A program made the position numbers and the translations under genes. A stretch of DNA of 64,000 nucleotides from contig NZ_LECT01000043.1 in NCBI RefSeq assembly GCF_001027925.1, positions 1-64,000 of the forward strand. Direction: 5' to 3'. The notes below the pieces were generated by a model, which was given only the letters and a program-made list of their open reading frames with translations, was not told the origin of the DNA and searched no databases. The number at the start of each line of letters is the position of its first letter. Within the stretch, counting starts at the first letter, position 1. Shown one piece after another: positions 15,982-23,895 of this stretch. The DNA comes from Rhodopirellula islandica (GTDB lineage: Bacteria > Planctomycetota > Planctomycetia > Pirellulales > Pirellulaceae).

Positions 15982-16282
15982 ACGCTACCATCCGCTTTTC
16001 GCCGTTGATCTCGCAGATGCCTGTCTGCACTACGATACGATTGGCCCCGACCTTGGCAATCGTTTTCGCGCGAACGTCCGCTCAATCATTCGATCCGTTG
16101 CTGAACGTCCAGAATCGTTTGGCAAAGTGGGTGGTGACTTCCGTGGTGCTTTAGTTGATCGCTTTCCCTACGTCGTTGTCTTTGCCGTTGATGGCAACAT
16201 CCCTTCGATTTTTGGTCTTCGACATGCCGCATCTGACCGTTGCGACTGGTTCACCCGATCTATGCCCGGCGCAAACGGATAA
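15971..16282 (+). CDS. Cassette 17: RelE/ParE-family toxin
   Basis: A 103-residue protein with the RelE/ParE layout: N-terminal helix pair (FAVDLADACLHYDTIG), a core with RSIIRSVAERPESFG, then strands with RFPYVVVFAVDG and a final IFGLRHAASD. ATG 15971 overlaps the antitoxin; a GTG two codons upstream is possible. Whether it cuts mRNA or poisons gyrase cannot be told. The TAA stop overlaps AAC of site Q. Toxin-antitoxin pairs are known to stabilise large integron arrays, which fits this setting. Confidence 0.8.
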   Translation: MATERYHPLFAVDLADACLHYDTIGPDLGNRFRANVRSIIRSVAERPESFGKVGGDFRGALVDRFPYVVVFAVDGNIPSIFGLRHAASDRCDWFTRSMPGANG

Positions 16283-16290
16283 CCAGCCGA
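16281..16290 (+). repeat. attC-like site Q, left half (split by intron)
   Basis: AACCAGCCGA just before the second ORF-less intron. The preceding CGGAT matches the start of its cassette (GTTCGCCG) only in part. The right half lies at 17186-17258. Confidence 0.6.
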
Positions 16291-17185
16291 ATCGGGATTG
16301 GGGCCCGGTTGTCCGGGGCCCCTCCCACACCACCTTGCATGCGGGACCGCACGAGGTAGGTCGGCAAGAGTCTTTCGGCTTTTGGACTGTTTCGGTAAGC
16401 GTCGTTGCTCCCACGTACAACCGGGGCGAACGCCCAAACGGCTCACATGATGATGCCCGATCATTCCTGCCGAGGAGGTCGAGTATGAGTTTCAAATCAG
16501 CGCGTCGCCGCGATGACCCAAGCCATTGGACCGACCGCTTCGCCGCTAAGAGATTGCCCTCCGGCAACGGCTCCTTCGCGAGATGAAGTCGAACCGTGCT
16601 TGCTCGTTCCCTTCAGGCCTTCGTCGACCACCGGGGCCGACTACGATGCCCTCTGCTGACTTCTCTCTGCACGGGCATACGTTGCCGCATTCCGCCCCGC
16701 CTTTCGGGCAACCCCTACTCACGGGTACGCATCGAGATCTCCCCAAATAAGGGACGTCCTTGATCGCTCAAGAACACGTGATCTGTCCCCGCCCAAGTGC
16801 TTGATCTACCTCCGCTCAGAACTCCATCAAGGCATCCGCCGGGCTTCCGGTTCGGCTTCTCGATCAGTAGCCCACTGTGATCCAAGGGATCGCTCCGCGA
16901 CGGGCCTAGAGTCGTCGGCCTCGTATCAAGTTTCTGTACGTCACCTGGTGGGTCTTGGCGAGAAGATGTCCAGCGACGATTCTTTGCTGGCTTACCGATC
17001 ATCTTCGCAGGCTTCCTCCCCACGGTTTGTCACCTCCCCGCAGTTGCTCCGGGTGGCTTGGGGAATGGCCTCGTACTGTCTTTCTTCAGAGTTACATTTG
17101 GTAGACTGACTCCTCGAAAAAAACCGGAACGAAGTACAGGGGACTTGCACCCCATAAGATCACGCCCATGTCGGGCGTACTGCAC
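16291..17185 (-). mobile_element. ORF-less group II intron, copy 2, in attC-like site Q
   Basis: Highly similar to the copy at 10207-10991, in the same orientation against the cassette genes, including the TGGGGTGCAAGTCCCC segment near its 5' end, domain V/VI and the 3' end CCCGAT. It is about 110 bp longer because of an insertion before domain V that contains a dispersed palindromic repeat (16412-16474). Beside domain V, CTACC replaces CCGCC, so pairing may be altered. No reverse transcriptase gene. Confidence 0.75.
16412..16474. repeat. Dispersed repeat inserted in intron copy 2
   Basis: ACAACCGGGGCGAACGCCC, then AAACGGCTCACATG and GATCATTCCTGCCGA. Nearly the same sequence occurs at 52940-53001. 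Here only half of the full palindrome seen there is present. Confidence 0.7.
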
Positions 17186-17258
17186 ACGGAGTCGGTCTTG
17201 CGAGCGATTTGGCAATGGACACCTTTCCCCCCCGCGCCCCGTGACGGGCACGATCATT
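17186..17258 (+). repeat. attC-like site Q, right half, right core lacks GTT
   Basis: GGAGTCGGTCTTGCGAGCG and a right arm CCCGTGACGGGCACGATC are followed directly by ATTTG. Comparison with CAAAT-AAC at the end of this cassette (site R) predicts GTTATTTG, so exactly GTT seems deleted. The spacer GATTTGGCAATGGA is conserved. Confidence 0.55.
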
Positions 17259-17262
17259 TGAT

Positions 17263-17796
17263 ATGGATATGAATATCGCCAATCGCTTTCTCGTCTCCGC
17301 ATGCTGTTTGCTCTGCGGCTGCGCTCCTGGGAGCGAATCAGCGCCGCTGGCGACCGTCTCAGTTGTGACGATGCTCGAATCAGTCAATGAGGCGAGGGTC
17401 ATGTCTGTGTCGGACGTTGAAACCGTCGTCAACAATGCCGCGAGCTCAAAACGTGCAATCGTTTTTGTTTACGTGGGGTGGGCACCTATGCGTCCGCAAC
17501 TCGACCGTTTCGCCGAACTTGCTATCCGGTGGGGCGAAATCCATCCGACTGATCCAATTGGATTCCATTTCGTTGACTTTACAAACGTGAGCAACGACTA
17601 CCAGCCGCTTACGTCCCTTCCTGGGTGGCCCACACGCGAAGGGCGTCCGTATCCTGAACGATTAGGCGGATGGGGAGAACTTGTCTGGATTCGCAACGGT
17701 CGTATCGATCATATTCAGACGGCACTGGACTTTCCAACAGTTGACCCGCTCGTCCATCTGACCTCGAGCCTATTTGCGCACCAAACTTACAAATAA
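17263..17796 (+). CDS. Cassette 18: lipoprotein with thioredoxin-like fold, no active-site CxxC
   Basis: A 177-residue protein with signal and lipobox ACCLLCGC (Cys at about residue 20). Residues about 62-85 (AIVFVYVGWAPMRPQLDRF) look like the first strand and helix of a thioredoxin, with WAPMRP in place of WCxxC. The redox cysteines are missing, so any role is likely binding or structural. The fold call is inference from pattern. The TAA stop overlaps AAC of site R. Confidence 0.6.
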   Translation: MDMNIANRFLVSACCLLCGCAPGSESAPLATVSVVTMLESVNEARVMSVSDVETVVNNAASSKRAIVFVYVGWAPMRPQLDRFAELAIRWGEIHPTDPIGFHFVDFTNVSNDYQPLTSLPGWPTREGRPYPERLGGWGELVWIRNGRIDHIQTALDFPTVDPLVHLTSSLFAHQTYK

Positions 17797-17870
17797 CATT
17801 GCCGTGGACCAGAGTCGCAAGTTTTGGCAACGACAAAATCTTTCGACGCGTCCCGGTTACCGCCAGCGTT
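17795..17870 (+). repeat. attC-like site R
   Basis: A shorter palindrome (76 bp): TGCCGTGGACCAGAGTCGCAAG against TCGACGCGTCCCGGTTACCGCC, from AAC 17795-17797 to GTT 17868-17870. It is preceded by CAAAT. Confidence 0.75.
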
Positions 17871-17890
17871 CGCCCGACGAAGTTGAAGAC

Positions 17891-18160
17891 TTGAATCCGT
17901 ACGATCCGCCCGAAGCAGACGACACTGGGCAACCTGTAGAGAAGTCCTCAGAGCAGCGGATAAGCATGCCGTTCCGTATCGGGCTTGGAATTTTCGCGGT
18001 GTTGATGTTCGCATGCACAATTGACGCAATCGTGGACTTGGCGATGCATTTCCAGTTATTGGCCGCATTGCAAATATTCATGGTGTGCGAATTGACCCAA
18101 TTGATGGCGTCGCTTGCAATCACCGGCAGAGGCGGGTGGACTTTAAGCATTTACCTTTAG
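17891..18160 (+). CDS. Cassette 19: small membrane protein with N-terminal NPYDPP motif
   Basis: An 89-residue protein from TTG 17891, chosen because it puts NPYDPPEADD at the N-terminus, as in cassette 15, and lies 20 bp after site R; the longer frame crosses site R. Two membrane segments (around 28-48 and 52-75). Function unknown. Confidence 0.55.
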   Translation: MNPYDPPEADDTGQPVEKSSEQRISMPFRIGLGIFAVLMFACTIDAIVDLAMHFQLLAALQIFMVCELTQLMASLAITGRGGWTLSIYL

Positions 18161-18224
18161 TCGCGTTTGCCTGCTTTGGTCAAGTAGACATCACCACTGC
18201 TTCACACCACCAAGAACCGCGGCG

Positions 18225-18305
18225 AACCATCCATGCAATCGAGCGGCGAAATCGGGCGTTTTAAAATGGAAGATAGACCGTCGCCGCCGGCTGATCGGAA
18301 CCGTT
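18225..18305 (+). repeat. attC-like site S
   Basis: Arms CATCCATGCAATCGAGCGGCGA and TCGCCGCCGGCTGATCGG pair between AAC 18225-18227 and GTT 18303-18305. GGCG-AAC complements the start of cassette 19 (GTTCGCC). Spacer TTTTAAAATGGA. Confidence 0.85.
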
Positions 18306-18322
18306 CGTCGACCGGAGATTCG

Positions 18323-18757
18323 TTGACCCCTTACGCATCGTCCACGTCTATAGGTAAAACAAGCGAACGCAAGGCGTCCGCTCCGCAAAACGCCTGCCCG
18401 ATTTGTGAGCAACGTTTTCCTCGGACACGACGTTACACAGCTTCATTTCGTTGCTCGAGGTGCGAAACAAGAATTGGTTTCAAGCCCCGACTCAAATACA
18501 CCTTGCCGGCACTGATTGGCTGTTCCGTTCCCTGGATTGCTTTGTGGATCTGCGTGAAAAATGATCCCTCGCAGCTTTCGGTTCTAGGACTTTGGCTCAT
18601 GGTGCCGCCAATTCCGACGTTCTTCGGAGCAATGTTCGTGTCTCAAGCATTCGGGAAGCCCACAGCATACAATGGTTTGTGGTGGGCCTCTGCTGATGTA
18701 GCGGACGCTTGGCGTTCAGAGTGGAAAAGTCACGACGAACCAAGCGATGGACGCTGA
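18323..18757 (+). CDS. Cassette 20: zinc-ribbon membrane protein
   Basis: A 144-residue protein from TTG 18323 (start MTPYASSTS, similar to the NPYxxP starts). Two CxxC pairs (CPIC about residue 25, CSRC about residue 44) suggest a zinc ribbon on the cytoplasmic side, followed by two membrane segments (about 61-80 and 86-110). The C-terminus reads into site T. No family recognised. Confidence 0.58.
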   Translation: MTPYASSTSIGKTSERKASAPQNACPICEQRFPRTRRYTASFRCSRCETRIGFKPRLKYTLPALIGCSVPWIALWICVKNDPSQLSVLGLWLMVPPIPTFFGAMFVSQAFGKPTAYNGLWWASADVADAWRSEWKSHDEPSDGR

Positions 18758-18819
18758 ACCGCCGACAACGCGTTTTCAAATGGATGATCGATCGCGGCGG
18801 CCCGGTCATCGCAAACGTC
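18738..18819 (+). repeat. attC-like site T, right core GTC
   Basis: Arms GCGATGGACGCTGAACCGCCG and CGCGGCGGCCCGGTCATCGC pair from AAC 18738-18740. The right core reads ACGTCC, so GTT has become GTC. CGACG-AAC complements the start of cassette 20 (GTTCGTCG). Confidence 0.8.
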
Positions 18820-18837
18820 CTGCCACTGAAAGCTTTC

Positions 18838-19110
18838 ATGAGTGACACTTCCAAGCGAAAACAGGAGTCTCGCGTGACCTACGGTTCGGAAGTGGACTGG
18901 ACCGAAGTTCAGCGAGTAGAACGCGATATTTGCCTGCTGTACCATCAGTTGGCCGATTACTCGTACATCATGGGGGACCTCTGTTACGGCGATGTATTCT
19001 CGCTTCCCTACTGGGAGTATCTGCAGATAGAAGAATTGGAATCCGATCAGGCCGTTTCATTTGCGACGGATGCTTGGTCATGCTCTACGCCATGGCACTC
19101 GATGTTCTAG
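18838..19110 (+). CDS. Cassette 21: hypothetical protein, N-terminal part of a likely frameshifted gene
   Basis: From ATG 18838 the frame encodes a soluble helical protein (SEVDWTEVQRVERDICLLYH). Near 19070 the coding sense seems to shift to another frame, and this frame ends with an odd tail at 19110. Together with the next entry it would give one protein of about 180 residues. A sequencing error, a real frameshift or two overlapping genes are all possible. Confidence 0.5.
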   Translation: MSDTSKRKQESRVTYGSEVDWTEVQRVERDICLLYHQLADYSYIMGDLCYGDVFSLPYWEYLQIEELESDQAVSFATDAWSCSTPWHSMF

Positions 19111-19373
19111 ACGACAGCGGAAACTACTTGACGATGGATCGCGATCGTTACAACGCTATTAAAAGTGCCGTGGATTGCCTACAACCCAATGGCCACGATA
19201 CGGATCGGCTTGCATCCGCTTTGAAGAAATTGTTTCAAGAGATCGATCGCAACCCCTCGAAAATGGAGGGGTCGGTATATTTAATGGACGAAGTTACCGA
19301 TATGACATGGGTCCACGAACACTTCGTTCAACGCTATTTCACTGAACGAGCAAGTAGGTTCCCGCAGAGATGA
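19080..19373 (+). CDS. Cassette 21: hypothetical protein, C-terminal part or overlapping gene
   Basis: ATG 19080 opens a 97-residue helical frame (MLYAMALDVLDDSGNYLTMD) that overlaps the previous ORF by 31 bp and ends 40 bp before site U. No recognised motif. Either the downstream half of a frameshifted gene or a second translationally coupled protein. Confidence 0.5.
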   Translation: MLYAMALDVLDDSGNYLTMDRDRYNAIKSAVDCLQPNGHDTDRLASALKKLFQEIDRNPSKMEGSVYLMDEVTDMTWVHEHFVQRYFTERASRFPQR

Positions 19374-19413
19374 CAAAACGTCCCGCAGATCCAGTACAGC
19401 CATCGCAAAGCAG

Positions 19414-19496
19414 AACAATCCGATGCACGGGAGCGGCGAAGTCACGTTGTTTGACAATGGAAACTCCCTCGCCGCCGCCCCGTGATCAGTGACGTT
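19414..19496 (+). repeat. attC-like site U, last full site of the array
   Basis: Arms CCGATGCACGGGAGCGGCGA and TCGCCGCCGCCCCGTGATCAG pair between AAC 19414-19416 and GTT 19494-19496. GCAG-AAC agrees with the mutated start of cassette 21 (GTCCTGC) except for the T to C change. Confidence 0.84.
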
Positions 19497-19616
19497 CCGG
19501 CATCCAAAAAACTCGTGCTCAGCGAAGCGGTGCTCGTACTCGTGATCGGAACCAGCCCTTGTGTCCGCGCAAACATTTGGCCACGAACGCCTCGACGCTT
19601 ACCGACTCTCGATCGA

Positions 19617-19747
19617 CTAGTGGTCTGTCAGGACTTGTTTGTAGGGTAGTGGACGAGGCCACGAGTCCTGAACCGGCGTCAAATCCAAGGACTCGTGGCC
19701 TCGTCCACTACGATCAACCCTAACTTTTAACTTTGACGGACCACTAG
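19617..19747. mobile_element. MITE-like inverted-repeat element
   Basis: Terminal repeats CTAGTGGTCTGTCA and TGACGGACCACTAG enclose a long inner inverted repeat (GTAGTGGACGAGGCCACGAG and its complement). It has no ORF. The right tip supplies the TAG stop codon of the SDR gene at 19744. It lies about 120 bp after the last attC-like site, at the array/backbone junction. Confidence 0.75.
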
Positions 19748-20484
19748 AATTCTTGGACGGTTGGCCGAACGACGATTTCGTTGACGTCCACGTCAGCCGG
19801 TTGCGAAATGGCGTAGGCAATCGCGTCGGTGATCGCGGTTGGTGAAATTGCCATCTTGTACATCTCATCGACGGTTTGTGAACTGGCGCCGTGGGAGGTT
19901 CCCTGCTTCAGTTCCGTGTCGATCAATCCCGGCAGGATGGTCGTGGTGCGGATCGCTCCGCCGACCTCTGTTCGCAGACCTTCGCTGATCGCACGAACCG
20001 CGAATTTTGTTCCGCTGTAAACGGCACCGCCACCCACCACTTTCAGTCCCGCGACAGAACTGATGTTGATGAAATGCCCGGTGCCTTGACTTTGAAAAAT
20101 CGGCAAACCAGCGGCAATGCCATACAGCACACCCTTGATGTTGATGTCGATCATGCGTTCCCATTCGTCAACCTTCAGCTCGCTGAGCGGGGCGATCGAC
20201 ATGAGGCCTGCGTTGTTGATGACAACATCGACGCGGCCGAACGCATCAACGGCTTTGTTGACCAGTGCCTGCACTTGCTCGACATCGGTCACGTCCGTTG
20301 CGAGTGCTTCCGCTTTGCCGCCATTTTGACGGATCTCGGACACGATGGCGTCCAGCCTTTCGATGCGGCGAGCTCCCAAAACGACCGCTGCGCCCTGGGA
20401 AGCCAAATGGCGGGCGGCGTCTTCACCAAGTCCACTGCTGGCTCCGGTGATAACAACCACTTTGCCTTCGATGTTCGTACTCAT
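19744..20484 (-). CDS. Short-chain dehydrogenase/reductase
   Basis: A 246-residue classical SDR: TGASSGLG cofactor motif (about 14-21), NNAG (about 88-91), catalytic Ser in INISSVAG and YSGTK (about 155-159). ATG 20484 gives the standard length; the upstream extension is not SDR-like. The substrate is not predictable, though the sequence is like broad-specificity clavaldehyde-type SDRs. The C-terminal NEIVVRPTVQEF is usual for that subgroup. Its stop codon lies in the terminal repeat of the MITE-like element, so the original C-terminus may have been slightly altered. Confidence 0.9.
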   Translation of the reverse strand: MSTNIEGKVVVITGASSGLGEDAARHLASQGAAVVLGARRIERLDAIVSEIRQNGGKAEALATDVTDVEQVQALVNKAVDAFGRVDVVINNAGLMSIAPLSELKVDEWERMIDINIKGVLYGIAAGLPIFQSQGTGHFINISSVAGLKVVGGGAVYSGTKFAVRAISEGLRTEVGGAIRTTTILPGLIDTELKQGTSHGASSQTVDEMYKMAISPTAITDAIAYAISQPADVDVNEIVVRPTVQEF

Positions 20485-20655
20485 GCTGTTTCCTCGATTG
20501 GATTGTCTGGGATCGAATGCTTCTGCCGCTCGTGATTGTCGGCAAACGCTCGATTGAAATATGCAGAGGAGGCAACCGACCGCCAAAGCGGCCACCACAG
20601 ACAACCCTGCGTCCAACCACAAACACGCAGCAGGAGGCGACCTCCAGCTCGTCGA

Positions 20656-21999
20656 CTAGATCCAGTCGGGTTCCCAACCTTTGCGATACGGTTTGGTAAC
20701 CCACTGCTGAGCGTCGGCGTGATTGGTGATCTTCATCGCCTCCGCGTCCCACTGCAGTTCTTGACCTGGGAACCGGATCCCGATGGTTCCCAGCAAGACC
20801 GTTTCTGTCAGCGGCCCCGCATAGTCGAAGTGCGAAGTTGTTTCTCCCATTCCTCGGCAAGCGTCCGCCCACTGGGTGTAGTGGTCGACCGAAGGGATCA
20901 CCGGCAGATCCTCCGCAACGGATTGATCCGCACGATAAAGCACAGGCATCGCAACATGTGGAATCACCAACGATCCCTTTTCACCAACCAGTACCGATCC
21001 CGCGCCGGGAAGTTTCGCGTCATCGGGAAGGTGCGTCAGACGCTCACGCGGTGGCGACACACCGACACCGTCGTACCAAGTGACCGACAGCGTTGAATCC
21101 GCCGTGTACTGAGTCCCCGGAAACTCGTATTGCACCGTCGCTCGATCGGTCCAGGTCTCTGGCATCAATTCGGGTGCGTCGACGATCAGCTTCGTTGGCG
21201 ACTGGATTTCCAAAGCTTTGAAGACCGGATCCAGGATGTGACAACCAAAGTCGCCCAACTGCCCTGTGCCGTAGGCTTGCCATCCTCGCCAATTGAACGG
21301 GTGATACATACCAATCTTGTAGGGACGTTCCGCAGCCACGCCTTGCCACAAATCCCAGCGAACATTCGCGGGAACCGGATCGCTGCCGCTTGGACGCGGA
21401 ATGTTTCGCGGCCAGGAGGGGCTTCCACCTTGCCACGAGTGCACCTCGCGAACCTTGCCAATCATTCCTTCATGAACAAGGTGGACCGCGGTGCGATACG
21501 CCGAGTGGGATTGAATTTGATTGCACATCTGAGTCACCACCTCAAACTTCTTGGCTGCCTTTTTCATCTGGCGAGCTTCCGTCACCGTGTGAGTCAGTGG
21601 CTTTTGACAGAAGACATGTTTCCCCAGCTGAATCGCCGGCAGGGAAATCGGTGCGTGCATGAAATCTGGCGTGGAGACCAGGACGCCTTGCAGATCATTG
21701 CCTTCATCCAGCAGTTTTCGCCAATCGGCGTAGCGCCGCGCCGATGCGAATCGTTCTGCGGCCTGGCCAAGGTGCTTGGGCGAACTATCAATGTCGCACA
21801 AACCGATCACGTCCACCTGCGGGCTGGCGGCGACACCTAGCAAATCGCTCCAGCCTTTCCCGCCGGTTCCAACACTCGCGATCTGAAGCCGTTCATTGGC
21901 TCCGTGAACACGCGAATACTGCGTTGCAGAGAGAGTGATTGCGGTTCCGGCAATCGCAGTGGACTTCAAAAACGAACGTCGATTCTTGACATCGCGCAT
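20656..21999 (-). CDS. Gfo/Idh/MocA-family oxidoreductase, Tat-exported
   Basis: A 447-residue protein. The N-terminus RRSFLKSTAIAGTAITLSAT is a Tat-like signal. The Rossmann domain follows (LQIASVGTGGKGWSDLLG), with the family motif FCQKPLTHTVTEARQM, then the C-terminal alpha/beta domain with the WHLWQ-like signature DLWQGVAAERPY and MYHPFNWRGW. The start at ATG 21999 is set by the Tat signal. Such exported family members are numerous in planctomycetes and probably act on sugars; substrate unknown. Confidence 0.9.
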   Translation of the reverse strand: MRDVKNRRSFLKSTAIAGTAITLSATQYSRVHGANERLQIASVGTGGKGWSDLLGVAASPQVDVIGLCDIDSSPKHLGQAAERFASARRYADWRKLLDEGNDLQGVLVSTPDFMHAPISLPAIQLGKHVFCQKPLTHTVTEARQMKKAAKKFEVVTQMCNQIQSHSAYRTAVHLVHEGMIGKVREVHSWQGGSPSWPRNIPRPSGSDPVPANVRWDLWQGVAAERPYKIGMYHPFNWRGWQAYGTGQLGDFGCHILDPVFKALEIQSPTKLIVDAPELMPETWTDRATVQYEFPGTQYTADSTLSVTWYDGVGVSPPRERLTHLPDDAKLPGAGSVLVGEKGSLVIPHVAMPVLYRADQSVAEDLPVIPSVDHYTQWADACRGMGETTSHFDYAGPLTETVLLGTIGIRFPGQELQWDAEAMKITNHADAQQWVTKPYRKGWEPDWI

Positions 22000-22340
22000 G
22001 GCAAGTTTCCATTCAAGGCGGGGGGAGGGAAGGTAGGCAGGCAATCGCCGCGGCGACTGGGATCTGCATGATACCTCATCTTCCGGCCTCAGGAGTGCAA
22101 CCAGATCCACGGCTGAAAACTTGGATCGCGTTGGTCGACGGCTTCCCTCAGAAACACGGTCGCCCGCGGGAAACGCGAATCCAATGGGTGTCTGTCCGAA
22201 CGCTTGGCAAGCCGAACGGCTGAGCAGGCAAGCCACATGGATGAAGAAGTGTCCCATGCGAACGAAAAAAAAGCCGGCGAGGTGAATTCACCTCGCCGGC
22301 TTCGATCATGTGATCAGCTAGCAGTGGGACGGGAACTGAA
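22000..22340. other. Intergenic region, terminator only
   Basis: 341 bp upstream of the oxidoreductase gene and downstream of the barrel gene, both on the - strand. Apart from the intrinsic terminator at 22265-22300 I see no gene or repeat. Confidence 0.5.
22265..22300 (-). terminator. Intrinsic terminator of the BBP7-like gene
   Basis: A perfect 28-bp palindrome at 22273-22300 (GCCGGCGAGGTGAA and its complement) followed on the - strand by eight T residues. Confidence 0.9.
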
Positions 22341-23567
22341 TCAGCGGTTCAGTTCGATCCCGAACGTTCCACCTACCGCCAAGAAGCTTTGGTCGGATGA
22401 TCCGATCTCGGTCAGTGCATCGTCTCGGTGGGAGGCTCGTCCAAGCCCCTTGGCCAAGTCGAAGATTTGGAATCCACCTCGAACATGAATCATGTTGGTC
22501 AGCTGATATCCCAGATCGGCTCGCACGTCGTATCCGATGAAGAAGGTGTCATCGCGGTAGTGCTCGACCTTGCTCTCGGTGCGGTAGAACGACGTGACGT
22601 CTGAGTCAGAACCGAAACCATCGTAGAACGTGTTGTCGGCCACTGCGTATTTCGACGCATGCTGAAGGTTGACACCGCTGAAGGCCCGGAACTCCGCCGA
22701 ATAGCGGAAGCGGTTGACAAACTTGAAGTATCGAAAACCGAGTTGCATCGTGTACATCTCGTTGTCAACTTTGGTAATGTCCTGGTCCAATCGTTCATAC
22801 GCATCGTCGCTGACACCAAGGTCGACGAAGTATGGGTTCTCGGTCAGTTCCGTTGTTCCCGTGAGAATCGCCGCACCGTCTTCACGAGTCCGTGAGTACC
22901 TGCGTGTCACCGCTTGGTCGTCCAATGTGAGGAACCGGACACCGACCATCGGCTCGAGGATTCCACCGTAGTGATACGGTTCCATTCGCCAAGTCTTGTT
23001 GATTTCGTAGCTGTCGTATTCGACGAAGTTGGTCGAGCGACCGATTTCGTAGAACCGCGTGTCGTAACCAAAGTTATTGTTGTCGTCGGTGAGCACGTTG
23101 GTGCCAAACTGGCCGCCGGGGAATTCCGGATCCCCCTCCAACTGACTCACATTGAGGCGGTTGATACGCTCAGCTTGAGTGTATTCAGCCGCATGAATGT
23201 CCAGATCCGACCAGCCGAACAACCAACCGTTGTCCTCTCGCGGCTTCATGTAGCCAAACTCGTAGCGATTTCCCTCGCCAATATCGAGTTGGTACTCGCC
23301 ACTGTCGCCTCCGACAGTTGTCGCTTCACCCTCAGGGCGTTTGCCCCACAAGTGCAGCTTGTCATAAGTTCCGAACCAGCCCGTGTGAGCCCGTTTTTTC
23401 GGTTTTGCATCCACGATGTCAGCATCGTAGATTGGTTCAAACCACTGAAAGTCAGGGTCAAACGCGAAAGGGTCCGCCAATGCATGTTCCTGGGCGGACA
23501 CCGAAGCGCCACCAGCAAAAACCGCCAGGGCTGCCAATAGTTTTGCAGTCAGCTTCCGTACCGACAT
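22341..23567 (-). CDS. BBP7-like outer-membrane beta-barrel protein
   Basis: A 408-residue protein with a Sec signal peptide (KLLAALAVFAGGASVSAQ, cleavage near residue 25). The mature part is rich in aromatic, Gly and Asp residues with alternating hydrophobic strands (LQHASKYAVADNTFYDGF, GYDVRADLGYQLTNMIHVRG) and ends in FGIELNR, as expected of a barrel. It resembles the BBP7 proteins of planctomycetes, whose role is not known. It is followed by a strong terminator and probably monocistronic. Confidence 0.75.
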   Translation of the reverse strand: MSVRKLTAKLLAALAVFAGGASVSAQEHALADPFAFDPDFQWFEPIYDADIVDAKPKKRAHTGWFGTYDKLHLWGKRPEGEATTVGGDSGEYQLDIGEGNRYEFGYMKPREDNGWLFGWSDLDIHAAEYTQAERINRLNVSQLEGDPEFPGGQFGTNVLTDDNNNFGYDTRFYEIGRSTNFVEYDSYEINKTWRMEPYHYGGILEPMVGVRFLTLDDQAVTRRYSRTREDGAAILTGTTELTENPYFVDLGVSDDAYERLDQDITKVDNEMYTMQLGFRYFKFVNRFRYSAEFRAFSGVNLQHASKYAVADNTFYDGFGSDSDVTSFYRTESKVEHYRDDTFFIGYDVRADLGYQLTNMIHVRGGFQIFDLAKGLGRASHRDDALTEIGSSDQSFLAVGGTFGIELNR

Positions 23568-23895
23568 CGTTGTTCCACCGTCATGCTAGGAGTTGCCGTC
23601 ACGTTCAATTGAGAACTGGCTCAACCAACGTCACTGCTGATCACTGTTAAGTCCCGCCGCCGCCCCACTTTCTGAGCAAACCGCATTGGGTTGTGCCGGT
23701 AGTATCGGTTCGTCTGATCGAAAAGGCTTAGCCAGATTGCTGGTCAAAACGGTAAAACCTTCAAAAACTGATCCACCGAACCTTTCGTTTCGAACGTCAT
23801 TGCTCCCCCAGCCGGCATATTCCCCCCGTTTCTGTGGGCATTTCGCCAACCAGTGAAGGCTGGCCGTTTTCGAATTGATCTTGTTGTCGGAACGC
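23568..23895. other. Divergent intergenic region
   Basis: 328 bp between the divergent barrel and HEAT-like genes. It should hold both promoters, but I recognise no clear boxes, repeats or small genes. Confidence 0.4.

Noticed and set aside
19541-19616. A further truncated attC-like site after site U (CGGAAC near 19547-19552)
   Set aside because: Only the left core partly fits; there is no paired arm or GTT and no gene in the 50-bp interval.
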